This document shows positions 35,401 through 46,800 of a stretch of 64,000 bases of DNA, in pieces. The position numbers and the translations under genes were made by a program. A model generated the notes under the pieces. That model was not told the DNA's origin. It saw nothing but the letters and a program-made list of their open reading frames with translations, and ran no database searches. Where the stretch lies: NCBI GenBank assembly GCA_964036295.1, contig OZ038470.1, forward strand, positions 3,089,501-3,153,500. The letters run 5' to 3'. How positions within the stretch are numbered: the stretch's first letter is position 1; each line of letters starts with the position of its first letter. The DNA comes from Plumapathes pennacea. Lineage: Eukaryota > Cnidaria > Anthozoa > Antipatharia > Myriopathidae.

Positions 35401-36417
35401 ATGGACTCCTAACAGAATATACTTTTTAGTTGAAAGAAAGGTCCTTTTGTCGGTCTCTCGGATTGAAGGATACGGAGCCTGACTTATCACAACTAGAGAC
35501 AAAATAACATCTGGAAACAAATAGATAAAAACATCACTTTCATGTCTCGGATCCGGTACAAAATGTGCCTTTGTCGCTGCTTTGTTCTTATTTTTTATTT
35601 TTTGACTTGTGTAAAAGAGCATGTGAGAGCACGCACATTTGTCAGTGGAGGATGTCTTAAGTCACTCCCAAGAGAGATCAACTTCGATTTTTCGCCAGCG
35701 ATATGTAGTATGGAGAACTTGGCTTTTGATGGCTTAGAGCGGTTTTCCGATGACTATCGAACGTAATTGTGTGATTGCTTTGGTTTTGCGTTTGCTTCGC
35801 TTTCGGATTGTCCACACGAGTTTGTCAGCATGCTCAGCCAATCAGAGACAAAACCAAAACCAAAACCAAAACCAAAACCAAAACCAAAACCAAACACTTC
35901 TCACGCAAGCGATGGCGTGTGCTCGCACTGCTGATTGGAAAGTAAAACCAAACGCAAGACCAAACGCGAATTACTTTGGCTTCCAATTGGCTGAACTGTT
36001 TTCTCTCAGTCTCTGTGATTGGCCTGTGTGATTACTTTGGTTTTGGTTTTCGACAGTCATGCGAAAACGGCTCTATTCAGATAAAAGCTGATTGAGCTAT
36101 TAGTTCTCACAACATCGCTCATTCTTAAAAAGGCTGGGAGAATCTGCAGTCTGAGCTTGGTAGTGAAAAGGTTAACGATTTTGTCATCTTTGTCTGCAGA
36201 GGAAGCACGACTTCGAGGCTGCGGTGTTCTGGTTCACTGTTACGCGGGGGTGTCCCGGTCAGCGACTGTCACCGTTGCGTACATCATGAAGCACTTGGAC
36301 CTGGCTCTCAACGAAGCATACAAGTTCGTGAAAGACAAGCGGCCGGTCATCTCACCAAATCTGAACTTCATGGGCCACCTTCTGAAATACGAGAAAAATT
36401 GCAGGAACGAGAAGTGA
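29419..36417 (+). CDS. DUSP10: Dual-specificity MAP kinase phosphatase, DUSP10/MKP5 type
   Basis: Three exons (29419-29863, 34886-35257, 36200-36417) join in phase 1 at both introns to give 344 residues; human DUSP10 has about 482. It has a rhodanese/CH2 domain (about 15-155) with the kinase-docking basic cluster RKR at 77-79, then the DSPc catalytic domain (about 185-340). The signature [11 protein letters not shown] carries the nucleophile Cys286, and Asp255 in IHDSNQ is the likely general acid. Blocks such as VLKGGLKEF, ESLCEN and PFLFLGNE match DUSP10 rather than DUSP1/6/16. The family dephosphorylates p38 and JNK. The long N-terminal extension of vertebrate DUSP10 is missing. Intron 1 is 5 kb. 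The start ATG at 29419 is the first suitable one. Confidence 0.9.
32985..33130 (+). mobile_element. Fragment of the TTAA (piggyBac-like) MITE family
   Basis: The sequence from 'aaccatttataaagaaaatg' through 'ggctatcaaatagcaaattctc' aligns by eye with the interior of the complete copy at 59294-59494. Both ends are degraded. Confidence 0.55.
34500..34835. mobile_element. Two inverted neighbouring copies of the TTAA MITE
   Basis: The right copy (about 34660-34832) has the family's interior 'catctgagcaagctatcaaa' and ends 'gaatgaaagggttag', with the TTAA altered to TTAG. The left copy (about 34500-34650) carries the reverse complement, including 'gatagcttgctcaggtgaaa'. Together they form a second-order inverted repeat just before DUSP10 exon 2. 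Confidence 0.6.
35737..36073 (+). mobile_element. 337-bp TA-flanked MITE (copy 2)
   Basis: The ends GAGCGGTTTTCCGATGACT and ACAGTCATGCGAAAACGGCTC are inverted, with TA on each side (35735-35736, 36074-36075). It is the reverse-oriented sister of 18723-19030 and is longer because a tandem (CAAAAC)n of about seven units has expanded at about 35850-35893. It lies in DUSP10 intron 2. A truncated TTAA MITE (to about 36173, ending 'gaaaaggttaa') abuts its right side. Confidence 0.8.
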
Positions 36418-39400
36418 TTTTACAAGGGACGGCTTGTCCTGTTTGCTCTTCCATTTGACGTGAAAGGTCATTTGTCACTGCACAGTGACTGCCGCTCCGA
36501 TTTGGTCGTATCCTTTTGCAGTGTTTACTGATGCTGCTGTTTTGAAGCTTATTGTATATATATATATATACATATATATAGATATGAGCGACTTCACAAC
36601 ACAGAAGTGGCCATTAGCCATCTAAGTTGCATTCGATGATTATCGACGAATGGTGTGCATAGTTTATTGGAGATATTGCCAAGAGGCCATCTCCGACTTG
36701 AATCTTGTCTCTGTTTCGACACGAGACCTTGTGCAAAGCCTTTGATATGAACATTCTTCTTAATTGTGTTGAGGCTTTGCACTGGACCTCGTTTGTATAA
36801 ATATGGAGCAGGTCGAATATCAAATCAGATACATATATATTGGGGGGGGGGGGGGGGGTAGCTTGGGAAGGTAAATATGTAGTGAAGGTATAATGTAAAA
36901 AAAATATTCAATAAGTAGTCCAGAGATTGTAAAACAATGATAATTTTGTAAGAAATTGCTTGTTCCTCACAATTCTAAGTGGCTTTCCCGCAGCGCAGAA
37001 AAACAGTGTCGTCGTCCTTTCCGAGCTAGAACATATAGACCGGTCTTCGACTGATTTCCTTTTGATTTGTCCAAATTAAACTTGGTGTAATTATCGGCTC
37101 ATCAAGAGCAAAAACAATTGCGATAAAGCAAGTGTCGATGACGTTTCCTCGCTGTTCATCAAAGTAAACATTTTTGCAAATATATTTGGCATTGTAATTA
37201 CTTGGACACCGCCCTACTTAGGAGTTGGCCAAGCTGTTTTTTTGTTCATGACCGGAGAAACTGATTATGTAGCGGTCATTGACAGATCTCCTTGCATGCG
37301 AAAATTCTCGAACGACACGTTTTGCCAGCCAGCTAGAGGCCATCACGTGACTCGCACAGTAAGGACTTCGGTGCGAACAAAAATAAAGTACCCTGGGTAC
37401 CAGAGGTTCTTTCGTCTCAGACAGTTGAACACTGAAGTTGCGAGCAAGCCTAGCTGGAAAGTGCACTTCAGTAACTCGACCTCATACTTGTAAAATCGGT
37501 TTGTGGTTGGACTCACGTGACGTAGGTCTAAAAGTAGAGAGCCAATCAACGACAAGGTACAAACTTTGCACCTGATGTGAAAGATAGAAGTGAGGTTTTC
37601 AACTATTGTCGCCCGCTGGTTTCTCACGCTTGTTCGCATTTTCCGTGCTCAGTGGTCCTGAATGGAAGAGCCTCTGGTACCCAGGGTAACGTGAAGCGTT
37701 TCACGCTAGAAAATTTGGACACAGCGAAAAAAGTTGGACACAACGAAAATCTTTGGACACAGCGAAAATCTTTGCCACAGACGACAAGTAGTCGCAGCTA
37801 GAAGTTAAAATTACAGACTACAGGATTTCTCACTCGCATGCAAGGAACTCGTTTAGAGATTGCAAAGAGATTGCAAAGAGTTTGGTCCAGTCTTGTTACT
37901 TTTTTTTCAGTAATGTTGTTATCCGGGAATGTCCACCACGTGCGCGTGCCGTTTTGTGTTTTTCAAGTAGACGTACTAGCAGTAGTCGTAGAAAACTATC
38001 TAAAAGAATCAAGACATCGCTGTCTTGTCCAAGACGTAGGTACTGTGTACCTTGCATAACTCTTGACCTCCTGGTCTTTTTGATTCTCTCAACCAGTTAT
38101 AAAAAAAATGTCCCACTGGCCGATGTGGGGAAAAGAGATTGGGAATAAGGTTATCATTTCATCGGCTTTCGTCTGAGCAAACTATTAGATGCAAAATGCT
38201 CTTTACTCTATGATGCATCTCTAGTCTGAGAATGAGAAGATAAAATTGAGTCTGAGCAGGAGTTAAAGGGTCCAAACGACATTCACAAAAGTGGTTTCGA
38301 TTTTGATATCGGCCCCACATGTATTGAAGTTGCTTGGATATATTTATTAAAATAAGTGTGATAATATTAACAATAATGTTCCACTGAAGCTTGAATCGTC
38401 TAGTTTGCACAACTCATTCATCGTTCGTTTCTTTCTGATCAAAGTAGATTTGCAGCTCTGAACCATGTAGAGAGTACTGTATGGGAAACTTAGCTTCAGG
38501 TCGCTTGCATTGTAGGCAGCTGATTCAACTATAAATTCTCTTTGTTACCTGTACTGTCTTGAAAATTGAAAATTTAGCTGAAATTCTTGCTTTGCTTTGC
38601 TTTCCCAATGTATATTCTGCGAATGAGCAGTGATCGCTGAGCAAGTGAATCGCGGACTCAAGGAACGTCACTCCTACCATGTCAACGCAATAATTGCCAT
38701 GGCAGCAAAGAGCGCGTCGGGCTCGCAATTAAAATTAGCCCCTAATTTTACAATCTTCAGTGATATATATATATTTAAATATAGAGAGAATCTTGCATGC
38801 TGGTTGTCTTGCATAATTCTTCACTTCATTAACAAATATTTTGTTGAGTTTAGATGTGTACGACTCGATATTCCTCGGTATGAGAATGAAGGGAATCCGT
38901 AGCTTTAGACTTGTTTTGTTAATTTAGACCAAAACTTTGAATTTTGTAATAAAGTGCTGATATCGAGAAGCAACGAAGTCTCTCTGTCCGTTTTTTGTTG
39001 TTCTTTATTTCTGCTTTGAAAGCATGCTGGTGGCAAAGCGATTTCGTCTTGACGAGAAAATTATTAATTTCAAACCCACGGTTTGCATCTGATAAACCAT
39101 GAATTATTTCTTTTTTACCTTATTTTTATTCTATTTTTTACCATTTTCCATTTCTACCCATTCATTTCGACTGGTTATTTGGAATGTCTGTCCGTGAAAA
39201 CCTTATTGCTGATTCTGTTTTAAATAGATCGTAGATTAGACTGCTAGTTAAATCCGGAGTTTAGTGATATTTCTTGGACGTTAGCCATTCACTACTGAAA
39301 AGAAAATGCTAATTCGCTGTCAATTATCGCAAAACTGTACGAATGTGGAAATTGAGACAAAACTTCTGTCAAAACAAAATTATGCAAAAACGACTACAAA

Positions 39401-39915
39401 AGCGTACAGCTGCCTTCTAATCACCCAGGAAAATAGAGCAATACAACTTGCAGTCAACAGGAGTCGATGTTTCTAATGGAACCAACTTTCCGCCGACACC
39501 ACATTAAAAACTAAATTTATTATCGAATTGGAAAATTCTCTTGCACTTCCAAACAAGATAAAATTAATTATTTACTCGCTGGTCCTGGTGGCGACAGGCT
39601 GGTCAAGACACTTGTTGTTTAGTTTTTTCCTGTGTTTTTCTTTCCTCGATAGTTCAATTACTTTATCGCTCACTGACCACACACACAAAAGAACTGTTGA
39701 TGAGAGGTTTTGTTGATAAAGTTCATGAAAAATTCAAGAAGACGAATGCTTAATGCGCTGTGATTCAAAGGCTGATGACAGGCTATTGGGCGAGAAAGAG
39801 ACGTGGTGGATTGAGAATTGGAAATAATGATCTAAGAAAAACATCTGCCAGGATTTAAATCAGCGACGCTCTTGTGTATGTTTTCGAAGTAAAACATAAC
39901 AGCAGAGTTCTTGAC
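36418..39915. other. DUSP10 3' region and intergenic DNA
   Basis: No coding gene is seen. Notable items are a (TA)n tract at about 36554-36580, a 17-G run at 36842-36858, a MITE at 37391-37686, a degraded TTAA MITE at about 38090-38275, and a good poly(A) signal AATAAA at 38948-38953 followed by a GT/T-rich stretch. The last could end a long DUSP10 3' UTR or an unseen transcript. Confidence 0.5.
37391..37686. mobile_element. 296-bp MITE with CCCTGGGTACCAGAGG ends
   Basis: The left end CCCTGGGTACCAGAGGTTC and the right end GAGCCTCTGGTACCCAGGG are inverted repeats of about 19 bp with one mismatch, flanked by TA on both sides (37389-37390, 37687-37688). There is no coding potential. The TA duplication fits a Tc1/mariner-type non-autonomous element. 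Confidence 0.75.
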
Positions 39916-40482
39916 ATGGAAGTGGACGAAGAAGGTGGCTGTTTACCGTTCGAAAAAGCGTTCTCCAGTAGTGATACAGACGAGGTTTTACCTCCATTAG
40001 AGTCGGCAACTGTAAAGAAGTTAAACGCGACCAACGCTGCCGAGCAAAAGCGATTTGAAAAGCTGGAGAGGCAGTTGAAGCGCGAAAAACACGAGGCGAG
40101 AGTGCGCTTATTCCTTCAGAGGAAAGGTTTCGTCCGTTCAAGTTTAGTACTAAGAGAGTGGAGACGGCTCAATTCAAGAGGCAATGGCGAGCAGTCGAGT
40201 TTGGCGGATGCACCGAGAAGGGGGAAGGATCCGGCCAGAAGCAGTGAGAAAAACTGTGCTAATGAGGCTATGAGCTCCGGCAACATCGAACTGAGTCACG
40301 GCTCTGTGTTGCGTAGACCACCTGTGCGGCTACAGCCCATACACACACAGATCAACACGGATTTAAAGACGCTACAATCACAGAGGACAGAGATCGACAA
40401 GTTACGGAAAACTGTAGACATTGAATCGATTCCAAAATGTCGCTATTTACGGGTGAATTTTGAGGATGATTCAACTGTGTAA
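39916..40482 (+). CDS. Intronless hypothetical coiled-coil protein
   Basis: A single open frame of 188 residues from an ATG at 39916 (context acATGG) to TAA. I do not recognise the family. The N-terminus is acidic (MEVDEEGG), residues about 35-75 are strongly charged and likely coiled coil (EQKRFEKLERQLKREKHEA), and the C-terminal part contains LQSQRTEIDKLRKTV, again helical. That last motif closely resembles ESQRTEIDELRRQI in the ODAD2 N-terminus at 50,011. There are no transmembrane or signal segments. It is intronless while neighbours are intron-rich, so it may be a retrogene or a genuine single-exon gene. Its length and charged, low-hydrophobic composition support coding. Confidence 0.6.
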   Translation: MEVDEEGGCLPFEKAFSSSDTDEVLPPLESATVKKLNATNAAEQKRFEKLERQLKREKHEARVRLFLQRKGFVRSSLVLREWRRLNSRGNGEQSSLADAPRRGKDPARSSEKNCANEAMSSGNIELSHGSVLRRPPVRLQPIHTQINTDLKTLQSQRTEIDKLRKTVDIESIPKCRYLRVNFEDDSTV

Positions 40483-41380
40483 TGTTCGATGAGTCGTAGT
40501 GTTCCGCATAGTCCTTGAACGGGCAGAATTCTGCTATATTTGGTGTGTGAGGTTTTGTATGTTAAACTATTTGAGTACGAATGTGGACTTCCCCACATAT
40601 ATTTTTAGTCAGCTGCTGAACATGGTGTTTCCTTAAAAATGGGCGCCTTTTTCGTTTTTCCCAGTGGTTTGAATTGTTCATATCCGTTTACTCTTTCGTG
40701 CTCCAAGCCCACAAGATCAACAGATATCTTGTGTTCCGCTGCCCAAACTGTTGGGATTAATGTTTGACCAAGATAAATATTTGACCACTTGCAAAGTAAA
40801 CAAAGAAACCATATTTTGTGTGACGATCAGTGATGAGTTTAGTTTGCTGACAGCTGAACAGCGAAAAGAGGAAAATAGAACTATCTGTCGGTATCCCTAT
40901 CCCCCTCGCCTCCCTTTGATCATTATCTCTCTACAATTCGATTGCCTTGCTAACTGTTGAGAGTCGTGTTAAATGCACTGCACACCTCAACACCGAACAT
41001 AATGAAGTAGCCTTAAAAACATTATTTGCACTGTTTTGGCCATTTTAATCCTCTTGGACTTCTCTTGACCATCACGTGAACTTAAAAGAGGAGCGGATTT
41101 TGGTGCAGGGAAAGAGCGGCCCAGAAAGGGAAATTATTACACAAGAATTGAACAATCCACCGCTGAGGATCAAAGCCAATGGAACCAGAATTGCAGAAAC
41201 TGTTGATGTTTTGCAATACATGGCCGAACCGTGAATCTCATTCCAACAACGATGGCGGAAAGACCGAGTTATAGATGACCAATGTACGAGTGACCCATGT
41301 GAACTAACGACACTAAGTCATGAAGAGCCAGGACGAGCAGCCTTCGTAATAACTCAGTAGTCATAAATATAGAGGAGATT
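40483..41380. other. Intergenic; no feature seen
   Basis: Apart from short open frames without recognisable content, nothing is supported in this stretch. Confidence 0.5.
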
Positions 41381-41382
41381 TA

Positions 41383-42205
41383 TACATACATACATACATA
41401 CATACATACATACATACATACATACATACATACTTTATTGAAGCTCCCTTATCCAGGGCTGTTCCGCTACAATGTATTAAATAACTATATATATATATAT
41501 TACAAAAATTATAAGTTACAACTGATTAATACATAAGATAGATAAAAATAAATGAAAAGTGAAAACATAAAATATTTCAACATATCAACTATCATCAAAT
41601 ATATCTAAAAATATATTAATAATGAAAATTTTGTGCAAGACAATATTAAAAATAATTGTAGAATTGCATAGATAGCTATAATCGCTCTGCCATGAGTAGG
41701 TTACATACCCTCCTCCTGAAAACCTTAGTATCTGCTACTTTCTTTACATCATTTGGAAGACTATTAAATAACCCCCCTAAACGCAAAAGACCTTTGACCA
41801 GTGGTTAGTCTGAACTTTGGTAAGTTTAGGTCACCGTTATTCCGGGTTATTCTATTGTGAATACTTGACCGCCGTACAAACTTATCAGAGAGGTATCCTG
41901 GTTCTTGACTGTGTAAGCATTTATGCGTCATTACCAGGTCTTTTAAGAGAAGTTTGTCATTGACACTTAACCATTTCAGCGATTTGCGTCCCTCGGAAAT
42001 GTGGTCATACTTGTTCAGACCTAAAACAATTCTGCAGGCGTAATTTTGAACTAGCTGTAGCTTATCAATATTGCGCTTCGTGGTGTTACTCCAGACGGTT
42101 GAACAATAGAACAGCTTGCTAAAAACAAATGCATTAATTAGCAAAATGAGTGTCTTCTCATCTAACAAATGCTTAATTCGAAAAAATTTATCGTCACTGA
42201 CTAGT
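41383..42205 (-). mobile_element. 5'-truncated LINE (L2/CR1-like) with (ATGT)n tail
   Basis: The minus strand encodes the C-terminal part of a non-LTR reverse transcriptase polyprotein: a region with FSKLFYCSTVWSNT, KLQLVQNYACRIVLG, the block KSLKWLSVNDKLLLKDLVMT, and then, after a frameshift near 41770, a tail FNSLPNDVKKVADTKVFRRR that ends in a stop near 41680. The remaining 300 bases are 3' UTR with AATAAA (41434-41439) and a terminal (ATGT)n microsatellite (41383-41432). The upstream polymerase core is absent, so this is a dead 5'-truncated copy. Confidence 0.8.
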
Positions 42206-42373
42206 AGGACTGTTTAAAATTATTTATGCCACATGCGAATAATTTGTATTAATTTTATTAATTATTAATAAAAGTCTGGTCTGTAGCTCCAGTAAACAAA
42301 GGGAAGCAACGTGTGGCGGGGGGAGGGATTTTCGGGAGAAGACTGGGTCTAGCTTAGTAGCCGCGTTTTCAAG

Positions 42374-42738
42374 ATGGCGGCACAGTCGACGTGTTGCGTT
42401 GAGTCTTTGGCGAGAAACATGTCTTTTGTACCTTGTATTCCTGCCACTGCGGACATTCAAGGAACCAGGCACTGTTGGAATAAGAGTAGGGGACTTTTTC
42501 CTTGTATTTGTGGTCATCTGGTCCTTCCTGGGGTAAGTAAGTGGGTTCACTGAGGTCATGCATGAAACGGCGCAGCGGAGATCCACGTCGTATCTCACTA
42601 GAAGCCGCATTTGAACTAATTACAGTTGAACATGCAACATTCCAGAGCCAGTACCTGTCAGTAAATGCGACGCTCCAGGCATCTACCGTGGAGATTTGCT
42701 TCAAACATGTTTTACCTCTGGACTGCATGAAGAAGGCT
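42374..42738 (+). other. Unresolved exon pair with YY1-like start
   Basis: ATGGCGGCA at 42374 opens a 59-codon frame, and a very good donor (CTGGG then GTAAGT) follows at 42533. A second donor (AAGGCT then GTGAGT) ends the open stretch 42541-42738, whose frame reads RRISLEAAFELITVEHATF. The minus strand is also open throughout (42728-42369, 119 codons) and has its own splice-like signals. I cannot tell which strand is coding and recognise no family. The YY1-like motif AAGATGGCGGC (42371-42381) suggests a transcription start on the plus strand. Confidence 0.3.
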
Positions 42739-42851
42739 GTGAGTATAATTACTTTTCATTTATAGAATGTAAGTTCAACTCATCTTTTGACTGTTTGTAT
42801 GTCTTTTGCATTGAGCAATATATTGATGCTGCTACCAACCCTCCTCCACCT

Positions 42852-42931
42852 CCCCCCCCCCCCCCCCAAGAAAAGTAAAACAAAACAAAACAAACAAACA
42901 AAAACAAAACAAAAACAACAACAACAACAAA
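42852..42931. repeat. Poly(C) run followed by (CAAAA)n/(CAA)n
   Basis: About 16 C (42852-42867) are followed by A/C simple repeats 'aaacaaaac' and 'caacaacaac' to 42931. Confidence 0.9.
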
Positions 42932-43208
42932 ATGATCCCTTGGGATTGTCTCTTTTTTTCTTAGTAGACAACAGCTTAACCCTAGTTCTTCCTGCCTTTT
43001 CCCATCTGCATGAAAAATATAGTAAAATGGAAGTCTGTGTCATTGCAGGTAGTTTAGGCTTGTAAATGCAATGATGCTGTTCGACATAAAATCGAGAATG
43101 TTGGGGTACGCTTTAGATTTATCAACCCCCAAAAAGAGCCCTGCAAAATGTTTCTACCCTGAAGCATGCTATTAACAAGTAATTTTGGACGTCTTGAACT
43201 TTTAAAAG

Positions 43209-43209
<1 letters not shown>

Positions 43210-43254
<45 letters not shown>

Positions 43255-43800
43255 TTGCCGCAAACACATTAAAATTTTGCAGAACATGCTATTTACTAGT
43301 GCCAAGGGAGCCCAAGAGAAACCACAGGGCTTTTAATTAATGGGCTCCCTCAATAATATTATCAAGTTTTTGAATAAGTTAAGGTCAAAGGCAGGAATAA
43401 ACATTTGAAGTAACTGATTCAAAGGTATACTTGTAATATAATTTGAGTTAAAATATCAAAAAATGTGCGAGGCACAAAACACACACAAAACACAAAGCAC
43501 ACACGAAACAAAAATGAAAGGCATGCAACAACAAAACAAACGAACAAAGGTATGTTACATGTTCATGATAGAAGGAATTTTTTCAGTTTGGCAGTGAATG
43601 AAGCAATACCAGGAGCATCTTGAATTTCGTAAATAAGGCAATTAAAGCTGAGTTTGGGACGTGGTTTAAAATACATGAAGATTCCGTTACATTCGGTGAC
43701 TCGCAATGCTTGATGGTTAATAAAGATGGCGTCTTTGAGATTCACGAGAACCAGGGCCGAGTAACGCGACATTTTATTGTACAACAATCTTTTGAACATG
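43210..43800 (-). mobile_element. Probable second LINE 3' end with (AATC)n tail
   Basis: The minus-strand open frame 43799-43563 ends in EIQDAPGIASFTAKLKKFLLS, which looks like the C-terminus of a LINE polyprotein (the usual pattern is SLPxxIRNAxSxxSFKxxLKxxL). It is followed by about 300 bases of non-coding sequence and a (GATT)n microsatellite at 43210-43254, the usual way L2/CR1-type elements end. Assignment rests on this short match. Confidence 0.4.
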
Positions 43801-43859
43801 ATATCGCTTTATTGTTGGTTCTCACATTTTAGCGTTGTCAGAGTGATTATCATTGCGGC

Positions 43860-46800
43860 GTGAACTATAAACTCAGCTGGCGCTTGTAATCTAAAGATAT
43901 ATCAAATTATCACATCAAACTCCGTTTACAGGTTCGCCTGCAGTTGACGTGTCAACAGTAGAATTCAATATACTTTAATTATCATTTAAATGATATAGAT
44001 GTCGAGATGTGAAATGGGTAAACCTATTCATATACATTTAAATTTAGGAAGTTCTACGTTAATTAGAAATGGAAGTTATGGGTTTGCGGCGACAATTCAA
44101 CAATTACATGTTTTATATTTTATTCCCTTTCACCATTTATAACATCAATAAAATATTTCGTTCCGAACGCAAATTTCTGCTTTTGAAGAAGCGACAATTC
44201 TATGTCCGTGTTTCTTTGCTTTTCTACTTTTGCGTTTGTGCCAGTAAATGGTCCGCCGTATAATGATAAATGTCTTCGGCGAGTAAATTAATTTTAATGA
44301 AAATTTGGAGGTTGCCAGATGTCCCTAGCTTTGGGGATCATTATACGTCGAGACCGGCTTTGATCAACAAACAAGTTTCTCTAGCTTCGTTCGGTAGTTT
44401 CAGGTAAGCTTGCACTGCCCCTACTGTTTAAAACCAACTACGCAGTTCGACGAAAGAATAATGTAGCTGTATATAGTTCAATCAGATTTTTTCCCTGGAA
44501 GTCGCTCGTCGAACGCGATTTCTGCAGCGTACACAGACACGATAGCTTAGTACTAAAACACCATTGCACACACACACACACACACATATACAAGAACACG
44601 CACATAACATACGCACGCACACACACACAATATGGGAGGTAACAGTTTTTCATATCAAGTCACTGGAATGGGGTGGTCGTCGGGTTTTGTGGAGATTGTT
44701 TGTGTGTGTGTGTGTTTTTTTTAATTGGGTCACTGGTGTGCGTGTCTTGTTCTTGCCGAGCCTTGCACGCTGTGTGTGGTGTCGTGGATCGAGGTGGAGA
44801 TAAGCAGGGCTTAACAAAGCACCGACCTCACGTTCAGATTCAGTTTAAGACTAAGTGACATATCGGTGTCGTTTTTTCCCGTTAGCGGATTGTCCTGTTG
44901 ACAAACTAGCATATAAATCCGCACCAAGCAAGGGCAAATTCAACAAGAAAGTTTTACTCTCTTCATCAGATACTCAATTTCGATCTATAGACCTACACCA
45001 ACTGATAATATACAAGGGATAAATCCGCGCGAGTTTAGCCGAGAAGATTTTTCGCATCTTACAGATTGAATTGAATAAATTGTTTTCATCGCGACCGTTT
45101 GGCTCTGACAAAGCATTACAATGCGTGTGAGCAGCGGTTCTAATGGACTTGAGTGAATTATGATTCTCGCGCCGAAGCGGGTTGTGCTTTCACACTATTT
45201 GATTTTTATAATGAACGAAAAATACGCAAACACTGTGGCAGTATGAAAGTGAACGATTCGTAATGTGAAATATTTTATCGGTCATGGGTAGACCTTATGA
45301 TTAATTCACTCAAAAGGCTGAGAATGCTCGTTCCATCTAGTCCCCATTTCATCTATTATGGGCTTGCTAAAGCCAACATCAGTGCCACATCCCAAGCTTG
45401 GTTTTGAGGATCTTAGCGCACGGTATTATTTGTTGATTTTGTGTATTTACAAAACGCTCCGAGTGTTTTTCTCGTACTGATTATTTAATCACTCTGCGTC
45501 GATCGTGTGGGGTACTTAATTCTCCATACCCTATTTAAACGTACAAAGAATAACCGTACAATATTTCTTATTCTTTTCATTCTTTCTACGTTAGTTCCAG
45601 TCATTCTGAGAACTAATTGCTTTCTGCGAAAAGCTCGCGCCGCCATTATTTCGTACAAACAAACAGCTAATGGCCGGAGTGTTTGGCGTGAGGTTCTTGA
45701 GAGCAGCTGTCACGATACACGTCGGTTTCTACTCTGTTTTGTATATCTTGTACTCAACACAACATGATTTTCACTGTTTTTGTCCAGTTGATTTAGTTCT
45801 TCAAAACGTTTTTCGGTATGACTGCATAATACAGTCAACTTTCTCTAAGCGGACACCTCTCTAAGGCGGCCAAACACTACTTCGACGTGAAGTCTCCCAC
45901 TTTGACCAGTGGCTGTTAGGAAAATGCTCTTAAATCTTACGAGCAAGACTGTCAAAAATAGACTAAACTATTACTGCGATCTCTTGCTATATACAAAGAA
46001 GGTCCATAAAACTCGGTTTACACTGATCAATCAAGTTTCATCTGAAAACGATTTCGATGCGTTTTTCATTTCATTGTTTGCACAGATCGGAAGCCATGTT
46101 GTGAAAATGGTAAAGATGGTGAACATATGTGCGTAAAAACGCTCTATACCTGTTCGAGACTTCTTGGTTAATCTAAAATTTATTTGTATATTTTCTCTCT
46201 GTGCCAAAAGCCTCGATTCAGTCCTAGAAAGTGCTCTTGTTAGTTGAGTGGGGTCCGACTTTTCTTACACGGTCGGATATGTCAACCATCTGACCGGAAA
46301 ACTAGTAAAAAAGCACAAGGTCATTGCTCATTTGTCTTTGGGCAACACCGCAAAATAAGCCAATTTGTGGATTTATTAGGGAAATTTCCAGCGGGACTGC
46401 CATTTGAAACGGATTAATGCGCGTTTTCGACACAGTTTTAAAACTGACAGGAAAGATCATATAATTATATGCCATAACTTGTTTTAGATCATTTCCTTTG
46501 GCTGTATGTATTTCCTGTTTTTTTGGGTTATTACACTGACTGCGTTGTATTAAAAAAGCAATGAAAATATTACAACAACTAATGAAAGCGCGTCACTGTT
46601 TCCTCAGAATCTTCTATACAACGGACTTTGGTTGGCTCTTCATCCCGTTCAGTTATACTTTCTTTGCGTGCTGTTTTCGTTTTCACGGCAATAAAAAAAA
46701 GTGGAAAAAGTTTTCACAAAATTTTAAAGTGCGAAATATTTCCAGCAGAAAATAAACAGAGCTACAACTTCATTTCCCTCCAACACTTCGATCAGCCCAA

